Shown piece by piece: positions 18,629-27,988 of a stretch of DNA of 64,000 bases; within the stretch, counting starts at the first letter, position 1; each line of letters opens with the position of its first letter. This DNA is from an uncultured Alistipes sp. (GTDB lineage: Bacteria > Bacteroidota > Bacteroidia > Bacteroidales > Rikenellaceae), in the NCBI GenBank assembly GCA_947591475.1, contig CANQDE010000006.1, forward strand, positions 1 through 64,000. The letters run 5' to 3'. The position numbers were made by a program, and so were the translations under genes. The notes below the pieces were generated by a model. That model made no database searches, was not told the origin of the DNA, and was given only the letters and a program-made list of their open reading frames with translations.

Positions 18629-19438
18629 ATGGCAAGCAAGATTCTGTATGTGTGTCAGCAAATCGCGCCCTATCTCCCCGATGAGGAAGAGGCGCTATTA
18701 TGCCGCGGGTTGGTGCAGGCGATGCAGGAACGGGGCAACGAAATCCGAACGTTCATGCCGCGCTACGGCTGTATCAACGAACGTCGGCACCAACTGCACG
18801 AGGTCATCCGCCTGTCGGGGATGAACCTCATCATCGACGACAACGATCATCAGCTGATTATCAAGGTCGCGTCGATTCCGGCTGCCCGCGTACAAATCTA
18901 CTTCATCGACAACGACGACTATTTCGCCCGCAAGGCTGCATTGACCGATGCCGAGGGGGCCTATTTTCCCGACAACGACGAACGGGCCCTCTTTTTTGCC
19001 CGCGGCGTGATCGAAACCGTCAAGAAATTGCGGTGGATGCCCACCGTCGTCCATTGCCACGGTTGGTTCTCGGCGCTGGTGCCCGTCTATTTGAAAACGG
19101 TTTTCGCCGATGAACCCCTCTTCCGCGACGTGAAGGTGGTCGTCTCGCTCTACGACGACGCTTTTCCCGAACCGCTCGACAGCGGCCTGCGCGAAAAAGT
19201 CGCCGGCGAGAACATCAAAAGCAAAAATCTCAAAATGCTCGACACCCCTTCATACGAAAATCTCTATCGTTTCGTTATGAACTATGCCGACGGTGCGGTA
19301 GTGGCTTCGGAACGGGTCGACGCAAAGACGCTCGAAATGGTACGGGCCAGCGGCAAACCCCTGCTCGAATACTGTCCGCCCGCCGACAAAGCGTTTTTCG
19401 ACAACTACATGCGATTCTATGAAGCACTTCATGTATAA
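18629..19438 (+). CDS. glycogen/starch synthase N-terminal-domain-like protein (GT5 catalytic half only)
   Basis: MASKILYVCQQIAPYLPDEEEALLCRGLVQAMQERGNEIRTFMPRYGCINERRHQLHEVIR; lacks the C-terminal GT-B domain. Confidence 0.8.
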   Translation: MASKILYVCQQIAPYLPDEEEALLCRGLVQAMQERGNEIRTFMPRYGCINERRHQLHEVIRLSGMNLIIDDNDHQLIIKVASIPAARVQIYFIDNDDYFARKAALTDAEGAYFPDNDERALFFARGVIETVKKLRWMPTVVHCHGWFSALVPVYLKTVFADEPLFRDVKVVVSLYDDAFPEPLDSGLREKVAGENIKSKNLKMLDTPSYENLYRFVMNYADGAVVASERVDAKTLEMVRASGKPLLEYCPPADKAFFDNYMRFYEALHV

Positions 19439-21095
19439 ACTTCGTCGTCTGTCGCGGCAGACGGTGCCGGTCGTTCTGCTCGCGGCCCTGTTCCTCGTCG
19501 GCTGCACCACGAAAGACGACACCTTGGGAGCCAATTTAGTCCCCGACAACCAACAGATGAAAGCGGGCTATACCGTGCTCCAAGCGAACAAAATAGAGCC
19601 GAGCCTCAAAAAATATCTCCGTACGCGGCTTTATCAGACGGATTCCGTCGTTACGTCGAATCTGACGACCGGTTATCTGGGAACGATGTACAACGATACG
19701 GTCGGTCTGCGCAAGGCCGGTCTGCTCGCTCAGTTCTCGAACTACTATCTTGTCGACGAGGGGTATTTCGGTTACAAGCCCATCTTCGACTCGGCCCAGA
19801 TTCTGCTCTCCATCACCGCATACGGCAAGGACACGACTACGGTACAGACGTTCGAAGTGTACGAAGTCATTTCCAACGACTATTTGATGGAAAAGCCGCT
19901 CGCCGCAAGCTCCGACAAACGGGACAGCACGTTCTACATGAATTTCGATCCGATGCGGGTTCCCTATCTCGGGAATCGACCGGTCGTCGGTGCGACGCCG
20001 CTTTTCACCTTCAAGTTGGGGGGCGACAACGGGCCGTCGGTCCAGGCCGTAACCATGACCCCCACGGATGCGGGCAAAGAGTTCGTCAAGCAGCTGATGT
20101 TGCAATCGGGCGAGTATGCAGGCAAATACGAAATTTACGATCGGGACAACATCGCCGAATGGTTCAAGGTTTTCAAAGGGCTCTACATCAAACCGGTGGA
20201 TAGCGACGAAGCGGTCATGGCGGGTTCTTCCGAATCGAAAGGCACGATCTATGCGACCGACCTCACGGCCTCGGGGTTCTCGGTCTACGGACGAAACCGC
20301 GTCGAGGCAGATCCGTCGCTCATTCAGGACACCATCGGCATGGTCTACTACTTCAAGAACACCGAACTGACCGATTGCGGCAACGTTTCGATCAACACCA
20401 TCGAGCATAAGTACGACCGTTCGAAAATCGACATCGCCCAAGCCCGTGCCTATAATCCGGACGGTACGCTGAACACCGATCGGCCGGAAATGCCGCTCGT
20501 TTACGTTGAGGGATTGGGCGGCGTGGTAACCGAAATCGACTTCACGCAGACGTTCTTCGACGACCTGCAAAAGCTGATCGACGAAGAAAACAAGCAATCC
20601 GGAAAAGCGTTCCGCTCGCTGGCTTTCACGCAAGTGCTGATGGAGGTCTACTTCCCGGGCGGCCAGTACGACTGGAAAGAACTCGATGCCGCCCAAGCCG
20701 GGCCCCTCATCGAACGGATGAACGCCGCGCCCTCGCGGTTGGGTATGTACACCCACTATTGGCGCAAGATTCCCATTTCGGATTACAACTACACCTACGA
20801 ATCCTACTACGACACGGAACTCGCTTACGGCGGCAACATCAACCGCAGCCACGGCTGCTACCAGATGGACATTACGAGCTATGTGCAGGAGATGTGGAAC
20901 CAGTATCTCAAAGCGAAGCAGGAGGCGGGCGACGGATTCGATTTCGAGCAGGCGTCGTTGCCGTTGCGCAAGGTCTATTTGGGGCCCGAAGCCACCGACC
21001 TCTTCACGACCGCACACGTCGCGCTCTGGGGAGAGGAGGGAACCGACAACGAGGCCCCGATCCGTTTCGTGATCGCCTATAATCTGGTAAAGTAA
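19419..21095 (+). CDS. DUF4270 lipoprotein
   Basis: 558 aa, lipobox LFLVGC, DDTLGANLVPDNQQ; conserved pairing with the GT5-like gene. Confidence 0.85.
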   Translation: MKHFMYKLRRLSRQTVPVVLLAALFLVGCTTKDDTLGANLVPDNQQMKAGYTVLQANKIEPSLKKYLRTRLYQTDSVVTSNLTTGYLGTMYNDTVGLRKAGLLAQFSNYYLVDEGYFGYKPIFDSAQILLSITAYGKDTTTVQTFEVYEVISNDYLMEKPLAASSDKRDSTFYMNFDPMRVPYLGNRPVVGATPLFTFKLGGDNGPSVQAVTMTPTDAGKEFVKQLMLQSGEYAGKYEIYDRDNIAEWFKVFKGLYIKPVDSDEAVMAGSSESKGTIYATDLTASGFSVYGRNRVEADPSLIQDTIGMVYYFKNTELTDCGNVSINTIEHKYDRSKIDIAQARAYNPDGTLNTDRPEMPLVYVEGLGGVVTEIDFTQTFFDDLQKLIDEENKQSGKAFRSLAFTQVLMEVYFPGGQYDWKELDAAQAGPLIERMNAAPSRLGMYTHYWRKIPISDYNYTYESYYDTELAYGGNINRSHGCYQMDITSYVQEMWNQYLKAKQEAGDGFDFEQASLPLRKVYLGPEATDLFTTAHVALWGEEGTDNEAPIRFVIAYNLVK

Positions 21096-21112
21096 CCGCA
21101 AAATACGACATA

Positions 21113-21147
21113 GCGAAACCTAAGTGCAGGCGCCCTTAGGTTTTCGC
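21113..21147 (+). terminator. hairpin between DUF4270 gene and topA
   Basis: gcgaaacctaag-tgcaggcgc-ccttaggttttcgc. Confidence 0.5.
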
Positions 21148-21174
21148 ATTTCCGAAAAGCCACAAAACAAAGAG

Positions 21175-23475
21175 ATGCAGGAAAATTTAGTCATCGTCGA
21201 GTCCCCGGCCAAAGCGAAGACCATCGAGAAATTTCTCGGAAAGGGTTACATCGTCAAATCGAGCTACGGTCATATCCGCGACCTCTCGAAAAAGGATCTG
21301 GGAATCGACATCCAAGAGGGATTCCGCCCCGTCTACGAAATTCCGGCGGACAAGAAGAAGGTCGTCGCCGAATTGGCCAAATTAGCCAAGACGAAGACCG
21401 TATGGCTGGCGTCCGATGAAGACCGCGAAGGAGAGGCCATCGCATGGCACCTCACCGAAGTGTTGGGGCTCCCGGTCGACACGACGAAACGAATCGTCTT
21501 CCACGAAATCACCAAACGGGCCATCCTCGAAGCGATCGAGTCGCCCCGCACGGTGAACATGAATTTGGTAAACGCCCAGCAAGCCCGCCGCGTCCTCGAC
21601 CGGTTGGTCGGATTCGAGTTGTCGCCCGTCTTGTGGAAGAAGGTGCGGCCCTCGCTTTCGGCCGGACGGGTGCAGTCGGTGGCCGTGCGGTTGCTCGTCG
21701 AGCGCGAACGCGAAATCATCGCATTCCGGTCGGTGCCGTTCTATCGGGTCGTAGCGCAGTTTTATGCGGCCAATGACCCCGAAAAAACTATCTTCAAGGC
21801 TGAATTATCGACCCGTTTCGAACACCGCGAGGAGGCCGAACGGTTCCTCGAACAGTGCATCGGCGCCGAATTTACCGTGGCGAAAGCCGAAGAAAAGCCC
21901 GCCCAACGCTATCCGGCCCCGCCGTTCACCACCTCGACTCTGCAACAGGAGGCCGGCCGCAAATTGGGCATGTCGGTCTCGCAAACGATGGCCGTAGCGC
22001 AGCGGCTTTATGAACAGGGTTTGATTACCTACATGCGTACCGACTCGGTGAATCTCTCCCAACAGGCCTTGGCTCAATGCAAAGAAGAGGTCATAAAACT
22101 CTACGGCGAGAAATACTCGCGCTGGTTCAACTATAAGACCAAGACGAAAGGCGCGCAGGAGGCTCACGAAGCCATCCGCCCGTCGTACATCGAGCGGCAA
22201 AGCATCGAAGGCACGGCGCAGGAACAACGGCTTTACGAACTGATTTGGAAACGCACGGTCGCTTCGCAGATGGTCTGCGCCGAGATTGACCGCACGACGA
22301 TTACGATCGACGTCAGCGGTGCCGCGCAGCAATTCGTCGCTACGGGCGAAGTAATTCGGTTCGACGGTTTCCTGCGGCTCTACTCCGAATCGACGGATGA
22401 CGAATCGTCGTCGGAAAGTGGCGAGGGCGTACTGCCCAAAATGGCGCCGGGCGATCGGGTCGAATCGATCCAAATCACCGCGACGGAACGATTCACACAA
22501 GCGCCGGCCCGTTACAACGAAGCCTCGTTGGTGAAACGGCTCGAGGAGTTGGGTATCGGCCGCCCGTCGACCTATGCGCCGACCATCACCACGATCATCA
22601 ATCGCGGGTATGTCGTCAAACAGAACCGCGAAGGGCAAAAACGCAACTACACGCAACTGACCCTCGCCAAGGGCAAAATCGCCGCCAAGACCTGCACCGA
22701 GAAATTCGGTTCGGAGAAGAACCGGCTGTCGCCCACCGACATCGGCATGGTGGTCAACGACTATTTGGAGGCGCAGTTCGGCCCCATCATCGACTACAAC
22801 TTCACGGCCAACGTCGAGAAGGAGTTCGACCGCGTGGCCGAGGGCGACATCACTTGGAACAAGATGATCGGCGATTTTTACGGGCCGTTCCACGAGATGG
22901 TTGACACGGCGATCGACCAACAGACCGACCGCCGCGAACAGGCCGCCCGCATCTTGGGAACCGATCCGAAGACGGGCCATACGGTCAAGGCCCGCATCGG
23001 CCGTTATGGTCCGATGGTCGAAATCGAAGGCAACGAAGGCGAAAAAGGACGCTTCGCCTCGTTGGAAAAGGGCCAGCTCATCGAATCCATTACGTTGGAG
23101 GAGGCGCTGGAACTCTTCACGCTGCCGCGCACGGTCGGCGAACTCGACGGCGAGGAGTTAGTCGTGGGCATCGGACGTTACGGAGCTTATGTGCGGATGG
23201 GAAAATTGTTCGCTTCGCTTCCGAAAGGCGACGATCCCCACACCATCGGTTATGAGCGGGCCGTAGAGTTGATTCGGAACCGGCAGAATGGGGCGACCGC
23301 AACCCGTCAGCCGCTCCGGACATTCGACGAAGATCCGGAGATGGTCGTAAAAAACGGCCGCTACGGTGCCTACATCGCCTACAAGGGTAAGAATTACCGC
23401 CTGCCGCGCGGAACGAAACCGGAAGAACTGACGTTGGAAGATTGTCGGAAAATCGTCGCTTCATCGAAAAAATAG
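21175..23475 (+). CDS. topA: DNA topoisomerase I
   Basis: NLVIVESPAKAKTIEKFLGKGYIVKSSYGHIRDL, DEDREGEAIAWHL, GLITYMRTDSVNLS. Confidence 0.98.
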   Translation: MQENLVIVESPAKAKTIEKFLGKGYIVKSSYGHIRDLSKKDLGIDIQEGFRPVYEIPADKKKVVAELAKLAKTKTVWLASDEDREGEAIAWHLTEVLGLPVDTTKRIVFHEITKRAILEAIESPRTVNMNLVNAQQARRVLDRLVGFELSPVLWKKVRPSLSAGRVQSVAVRLLVEREREIIAFRSVPFYRVVAQFYAANDPEKTIFKAELSTRFEHREEAERFLEQCIGAEFTVAKAEEKPAQRYPAPPFTTSTLQQEAGRKLGMSVSQTMAVAQRLYEQGLITYMRTDSVNLSQQALAQCKEEVIKLYGEKYSRWFNYKTKTKGAQEAHEAIRPSYIERQSIEGTAQEQRLYELIWKRTVASQMVCAEIDRTTITIDVSGAAQQFVATGEVIRFDGFLRLYSESTDDESSSESGEGVLPKMAPGDRVESIQITATERFTQAPARYNEASLVKRLEELGIGRPSTYAPTITTIINRGYVVKQNREGQKRNYTQLTLAKGKIAAKTCTEKFGSEKNRLSPTDIGMVVNDYLEAQFGPIIDYNFTANVEKEFDRVAEGDITWNKMIGDFYGPFHEMVDTAIDQQTDRREQAARILGTDPKTGHTVKARIGRYGPMVEIEGNEGEKGRFASLEKGQLIESITLEEALELFTLPRTVGELDGEELVVGIGRYGAYVRMGKLFASLPKGDDPHTIGYERAVELIRNRQNGATATRQPLRTFDEDPEMVVKNGRYGAYIAYKGKNYRLPRGTKPEELTLEDCRKIVASSKK

Positions 23476-23483
23476 ACATCGCT

Positions 23484-24092
23484 ATGCACGTATTACTGAT
23501 TAACGGCAGCCCGCACACGCACGGGAACACCTACATCGCATTGTCCGAAGTAGCGAAAACGCTCGAAGAACACGGCGTTCAGACCGAAATCGTATCGCTC
23601 GGCCCGCAAGCCGTGCGCGGGTGCATCGCCTGCGGCAAATGCCGCGAACTCGGGCGCTGCGTATTCAACGACGAGCTCTATGACGCGTTGTGCGAGAGAA
23701 TCCGAACGACGGACGGTTTGGTCATCGGTTCGCCGACCTACTACGCAGGCCCCAACGGTTCGTTGTGCGCCCTGCTCGATCGGCTGTTCTACTCGTGCGG
23801 CCGTCATTTGCAATACAAGCCCGGAGCTGCGGTCGCCGTATGCCGTCGCGGAGGGGCGAGCGCCGTATTCGACCGGTTGAACAAGTATTTTACCATCAAC
23901 AACATGCCTGTCGTATCGTCGCAATACTGGAACAGCGTGCACGGCCGGCTGCCCGGCGAAGCGGCGCAGGACGCCGAAGGTCTGCAAACCATGCGCACGC
24001 TGGGGCGCAACATGGCATGGATGCTCCGGAACCTGCACCCCGAATCCGCACCGGAAGCAGAACCGAAAATCATGACCAATTTCATCCACTAA
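23484..24092 (+). CDS. NADPH-dependent FMN reductase / flavodoxin-like protein
   Basis: MHVLLINGSPHTHGNTYIALSEVAKTL; CIACGKCRELGRCVFND; GSPTYYAGPNGSLCALLDRLFY. Confidence 0.9.
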   Translation: MHVLLINGSPHTHGNTYIALSEVAKTLEEHGVQTEIVSLGPQAVRGCIACGKCRELGRCVFNDELYDALCERIRTTDGLVIGSPTYYAGPNGSLCALLDRLFYSCGRHLQYKPGAAVAVCRRGGASAVFDRLNKYFTINNMPVVSSQYWNSVHGRLPGEAAQDAEGLQTMRTLGRNMAWMLRNLHPESAPEAEPKIMTNFIH

Positions 24093-24124
24093 TCGAATCG
24101 ACAACAAAATACGAACCCGATACC

Positions 24125-25336
24125 ATGAAACGAATCATCCCGACCCTGTTGTTGCTCGGTGCCGCATGCACCGCGCTGGCACAATCGCCCGAACCGGAAC
24201 AGAAACCGGCCGAAGGCTATCTTTTCACCGACGTCGCAACCGTCCGCACAACGCCCGTCAAAGACCAACACCGCAGCGGCACCTGCTGGTGCTTCTCGAC
24301 GATGACGTTCCTTGAAGATGAAATCCTTCGGGCTGGCGGCCCCGAACTGCATCTGTCGGAGATGTGGATCGTCCGCCATTCGTTCATGGACAAGGCCGAA
24401 AAATACGTGCGTCTGCACGGCAGTCTCAACTTCGCCGAAGGTGGTGCCGCCCACGACGTAACGGAGGGTATCCGCAAACACGGCATTGTCCCGTTCGACG
24501 TCTACCCGGGGCTGAACTACGGCACCGAAAAGCCCGATTTCCATGAAATTTCGAGCGTGCTGAAAGCCTATCTCGATGCCGTCATCGCCGCTGCCGAAAA
24601 GTCGAAACGACCCCTCTCGACCGCTTGGAAACGCGGCTTCGATGCCATTCTCGACGAGTATTTCGGTCCCGTGCCCGAGCGATTCGACTACGACGGTAAA
24701 ACGTACACGCCGGCGGAATTCGCCGCTTCGCTGCCCATCGACCTCGACGACTATGTGGCGCTGACCTCTTTCACGCACCATCCCTACTATCGGCCGTTCG
24801 TCATCGAGGTGCCCGACAACTGGATGTGGGCGTCGGTCTGGAATCTGCCGTTGGATGAAATGATGGCGGTCATCGACAACGCACTGGCCAACGGCTACAC
24901 GATCGCTTGGGGCACCGACGTGAGCGAAAAGGGTTTCAGCCGCACGAAAGCCATCGGCATCGTTCCGGAGGCCGACCTCGACGGCATGGATGCCACCGAG
25001 GCCGAACGTTGGGGCAAACTGACACCGGCGGAAAAGGAAGCCGCCCTCTATAAATTCGACAAGCCGGGCAAAGAGCGCACAATCACGCAGGAGATGCGGC
25101 AGGAAGCCTATGACAACTACGAGACGACGGACGACCACGGCATGGTCATCGTCGGCACGGCAGTCGATCAGGCCGGCAACGCCTATTTCAAGGTGCAGAA
25201 TTCATGGGATGCACGGCCGCCTTACGACGGTTACTGGTACTTCTCGCGTCCGTTCGTGGAGTACAAGACGATCGATATTTTGGTCAATCGCAACGCCGTT
25301 CCGAAAGCCATCCGCAAGAAATTGGGTTGGAACTGA
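24125..25336 (+). CDS. C1B family cysteine aminopeptidase (bleomycin hydrolase/PepC-like), secreted
   Basis: signal peptide; TTPVKDQHRSGTCWCFSTMTFLEDEILR; DDHGMVIVGTAVDQAGNAYFKVQNSW active-site motifs. Confidence 0.92.
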   Translation: MKRIIPTLLLLGAACTALAQSPEPEQKPAEGYLFTDVATVRTTPVKDQHRSGTCWCFSTMTFLEDEILRAGGPELHLSEMWIVRHSFMDKAEKYVRLHGSLNFAEGGAAHDVTEGIRKHGIVPFDVYPGLNYGTEKPDFHEISSVLKAYLDAVIAAAEKSKRPLSTAWKRGFDAILDEYFGPVPERFDYDGKTYTPAEFAASLPIDLDDYVALTSFTHHPYYRPFVIEVPDNWMWASVWNLPLDEMMAVIDNALANGYTIAWGTDVSEKGFSRTKAIGIVPEADLDGMDATEAERWGKLTPAEKEAALYKFDKPGKERTITQEMRQEAYDNYETTDDHGMVIVGTAVDQAGNAYFKVQNSWDARPPYDGYWYFSRPFVEYKTIDILVNRNAVPKAIRKKLGWN

Positions 25337-25372
25337 ACGCGCTGCCGCCGGTAGATTTAAGTCCGAACGGAA

Positions 25373-26761
25373 ATGAAAAAATTTTTCTCGGTTATTCTCC
25401 TGCTCTGGCTGTCGGGTTGCGCAGCGACGTCCGTCGCACAAACACAGAACGACGATAAACAACGGATCGTTCCGATGGGCGACATCACGCAACTCAGACA
25501 GAGCAAGGAGCCGAACGCCGAACCAGCTGACACGCTCGCCGCAGCGATGGAAAAGCGCGGGTTCATCCGTCGGATTTTCGACTATTTCGACCGTTCGAAC
25601 GTCGATCGCACCTTCGAAAAGAGGATGGACTGGAGCATCGCTCCGGGCCCCAGCTACTCGTCGGACGTCGGATTCGGCCTCGGATTCCTCATCGCCGGTC
25701 TCTATCGGCTCGACCGCACCGATTCGATCACCGAACCGTCGAACATCTCGATCTACGGCAACGTAACGACCCAAAAATTCGTGCTGTTGCGCTTCAGCGG
25801 CGACAACATTTTTAGACACAACAAACGCCGATTGAACTACTCGGGTGCCTTCGTCTACTTCCCGGGTGCTTTTTACGGCGTCGGCTACAAAGCCGGCAAG
25901 GCCGGATACGGTCAAAGCCTCACCACGACGATGGGCATCTTCCGCATATCGTGGTGCGCGGCCGTCGCCAACCGCTTCTACCTCGGCGTAAGCGGCGGCA
26001 TCGACTACTCGGGCGCCAGTTACTCCGATTCGGGCATGGTCGACTACATGAACGACATCGACCCTAACAACATACCAGCAGGTCAGATGGGCGAACTCTA
26101 TGCCCTTTGGCAGGAGGGTCGCTACGACCCGTCGCTGCAAGACCCCTTCTCGAATTACATCAGCGAAACGGGCGACAAACCCAACGCATTCAATACGAAT
26201 CTCGGCGTATTCCTGCAATACGACTCGCGCGACATCACCTACAACGCCACCCGCGGCATCTTCGTGAAAGCCGAAGCCAAGTGGTATCCGAAATTTTTAG
26301 GCAATACGGGGCGCAACTTCGGCCGCTTCACGGTAACGTTCGACACCTACCGCCGGCTGTGGAAAAGCGGGGTATTGGCCTACGACCTCTATATCGACTG
26401 TTTAGCGGGCACTCCGTCGTGGCACATGTACGCCAAGATGGGCGGCATGGAACGCATGCGCGGTTACTACGAAGGCCGCTATCGCGACAAACGGCTCGTC
26501 GAGACGCAGCTCGAACTCCGTCAACGAATCTACCGGCGCCACGGCGTAGTCGGATGGTTCGGGCTCGGGCAGGTCTGGGGCACGGAGCGTTTCCGATGGA
26601 AAAATACGCTTTACAGTTTCGGCGTGGGCTATCGGTTCGAGTTCAAGAAGGGCATGAACATCCGGTTGGACTACGGTTGGGGCGTCTACGGCAATTCTTC
26701 GCTGCCTTGGGATCGCAAACGCTCCTCGGCTTTCCTATTTACTGCTTCCGAGGCATTTTAA
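25373..26761 (+). CDS. BamA/TamA-family surface antigen-like outer membrane protein
   Basis: signal peptide, C-terminal beta-barrel pattern ending in F; FGVGYRFEFKKGMNIRLDYGWG. Confidence 0.75.
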   Translation: MKKFFSVILLLWLSGCAATSVAQTQNDDKQRIVPMGDITQLRQSKEPNAEPADTLAAAMEKRGFIRRIFDYFDRSNVDRTFEKRMDWSIAPGPSYSSDVGFGLGFLIAGLYRLDRTDSITEPSNISIYGNVTTQKFVLLRFSGDNIFRHNKRRLNYSGAFVYFPGAFYGVGYKAGKAGYGQSLTTTMGIFRISWCAAVANRFYLGVSGGIDYSGASYSDSGMVDYMNDIDPNNIPAGQMGELYALWQEGRYDPSLQDPFSNYISETGDKPNAFNTNLGVFLQYDSRDITYNATRGIFVKAEAKWYPKFLGNTGRNFGRFTVTFDTYRRLWKSGVLAYDLYIDCLAGTPSWHMYAKMGGMERMRGYYEGRYRDKRLVETQLELRQRIYRRHGVVGWFGLGQVWGTERFRWKNTLYSFGVGYRFEFKKGMNIRLDYGWGVYGNSSLPWDRKRSSAFLFTASEAF

Positions 26762-26845
26762 TATATTGGAATGTACCAACGGTTTTCGACTTGCAATTTG
26801 CATCTGCCCCTTGGTGCTCGCGGCAAAGCCGCGTTTGCAAATTTG

Positions 26846-26886
26846 ACCCACCCCCAAACCCCCGCCTTGGCGGGGGCTTCAGTCGG
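26846..26886. repeat. GC-rich palindromic dispersed repeat (family C copy 2)
   Basis: gacccacccccaaacccccgccttggcgggggcttcagtcgg, inverted relative to 7167-7206. Confidence 0.75.
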
Positions 26887-26981
26887 AAAGTCGAAACAAA
26901 TCGAGTTTTACGACCGGTCCTGTTTTTCGACCGCCATTCGAACTGGTTTCGCTCTGTTAAATAATAAATAACACTCAACCC

Positions 26982-27620
26982 ATGTACGATTTCGATCACA
27001 GCCTGTTTCTGGCACTCAATTTCGACGGCGGCCCCACGGTCGACCACATCATGTTCACCATCTCCGGCACCGCGATGTGGATTCCGCTCTATCTGTTGAT
27101 TCTGTGGATGGTCTGGCGCCGCAGCGGATGGCGCAATACGCTGTTATTCTTGGTATTGGTAATTGCAGCGATCGGACTGTCGGACATCGTCTGCGGCATA
27201 TTCAAGGCCAACGGATTGTTGGGCCGATACGGGTTGCTGGGCGACTTTCAGCCGCGTTGGCGCCCGATGTTCACGCCCGAACTCGAAGGGCTCGCCATCA
27301 CGCCCGATTCGCTTTACGTCATCCGGAAAGCCGGCATGGCCGGCGATTGGGCGGTGCATGTTCCCGTAGGGGCCGTCGCCGGTCATTACGGCACGGTGTC
27401 GGCCCATGCGGCAACGGTCGTCTCGATGGCCGTACTCTCGTGCGCCGCTATTCGACGCCGATGGTTCACAGTATTGATGACCGTATCGACCCTCTTGATT
27501 TGCTATTCGCGCATCTATTTGGCGAAACATTTCCCGATGGATTTGTTTTGGGGCGCACTCGTCGGCAGCGCGTTGGGCTATGCGGCTTGGCTGGTTTTCA
27601 AGCGATTCCGAACGAAATAA
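26982..27620 (+). CDS. PAP2 family phosphatase
   Basis: six TM pattern, GHYGTVSAHAATVVSMA and SRIYLAKHFPMDLFWGALVG phosphatase motifs. Confidence 0.9.
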   Translation: MYDFDHSLFLALNFDGGPTVDHIMFTISGTAMWIPLYLLILWMVWRRSGWRNTLLFLVLVIAAIGLSDIVCGIFKANGLLGRYGLLGDFQPRWRPMFTPELEGLAITPDSLYVIRKAGMAGDWAVHVPVGAVAGHYGTVSAHAATVVSMAVLSCAAIRRRWFTVLMTVSTLLICYSRIYLAKHFPMDLFWGALVGSALGYAAWLVFKRFRTK

Positions 27621-27649
27621 CAGCAATAATAGCGGAGCTTTCCATGAAT

Positions 27650-27697
27650 GCGACCGAACGTCTGTATGCAACGGACGATTTCGGTCGCGTTTTTATT
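27650..27697 (+). terminator. terminator-like hairpin after PAP2 gene
   Basis: gcgaccgaacgtctgtatgcaacggacgatttcggtcgcgttttta. Confidence 0.65.
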
Positions 27698-27791
27698 TAC
27701 GGGTACGGATCGGCCCGCTTTCGGGGAAACGGGCAGCAACGAAGACGACTTTACCGAGCACCGGAACGCTTTTCAAATCAAAAGGGGCGGT

Positions 27792-27926
27792 AGCGAAGGA
27801 AACATTGAAAAGCACTGAAACGCGCCGCCGCATAGGGAAGCCCTTTCAAAAGGACTGGCAGCGAAGAAAGCGTTGAAAAGCACCGGAGCGCTCTTCCGCA
27901 TAAGGAAGCCCTTTCAAAAGGGCCCG
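27792..27926. repeat. two tandem copies of a ~68 bp unit
   Basis: agcgaaggaaacattgaaaagcactgaa...ggaagccctttcaaaagg repeated with 68 bp period. Confidence 0.8.
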
Positions 27927-27944
27927 CTTTAATAAAAAATTTGT

Positions 27945-27952
27945 TAACTTTG
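27945..27952 (+). promoter_or_regulatory. -7 box TAACTTTG upstream of lysS
   Basis: TAnnTTTG consensus ~36 nt upstream of lysS start. Confidence 0.5.
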
Positions 27953-27988
27953 TGCGATTGAAATCGACGAACGAAAATTCCGAAAAAT

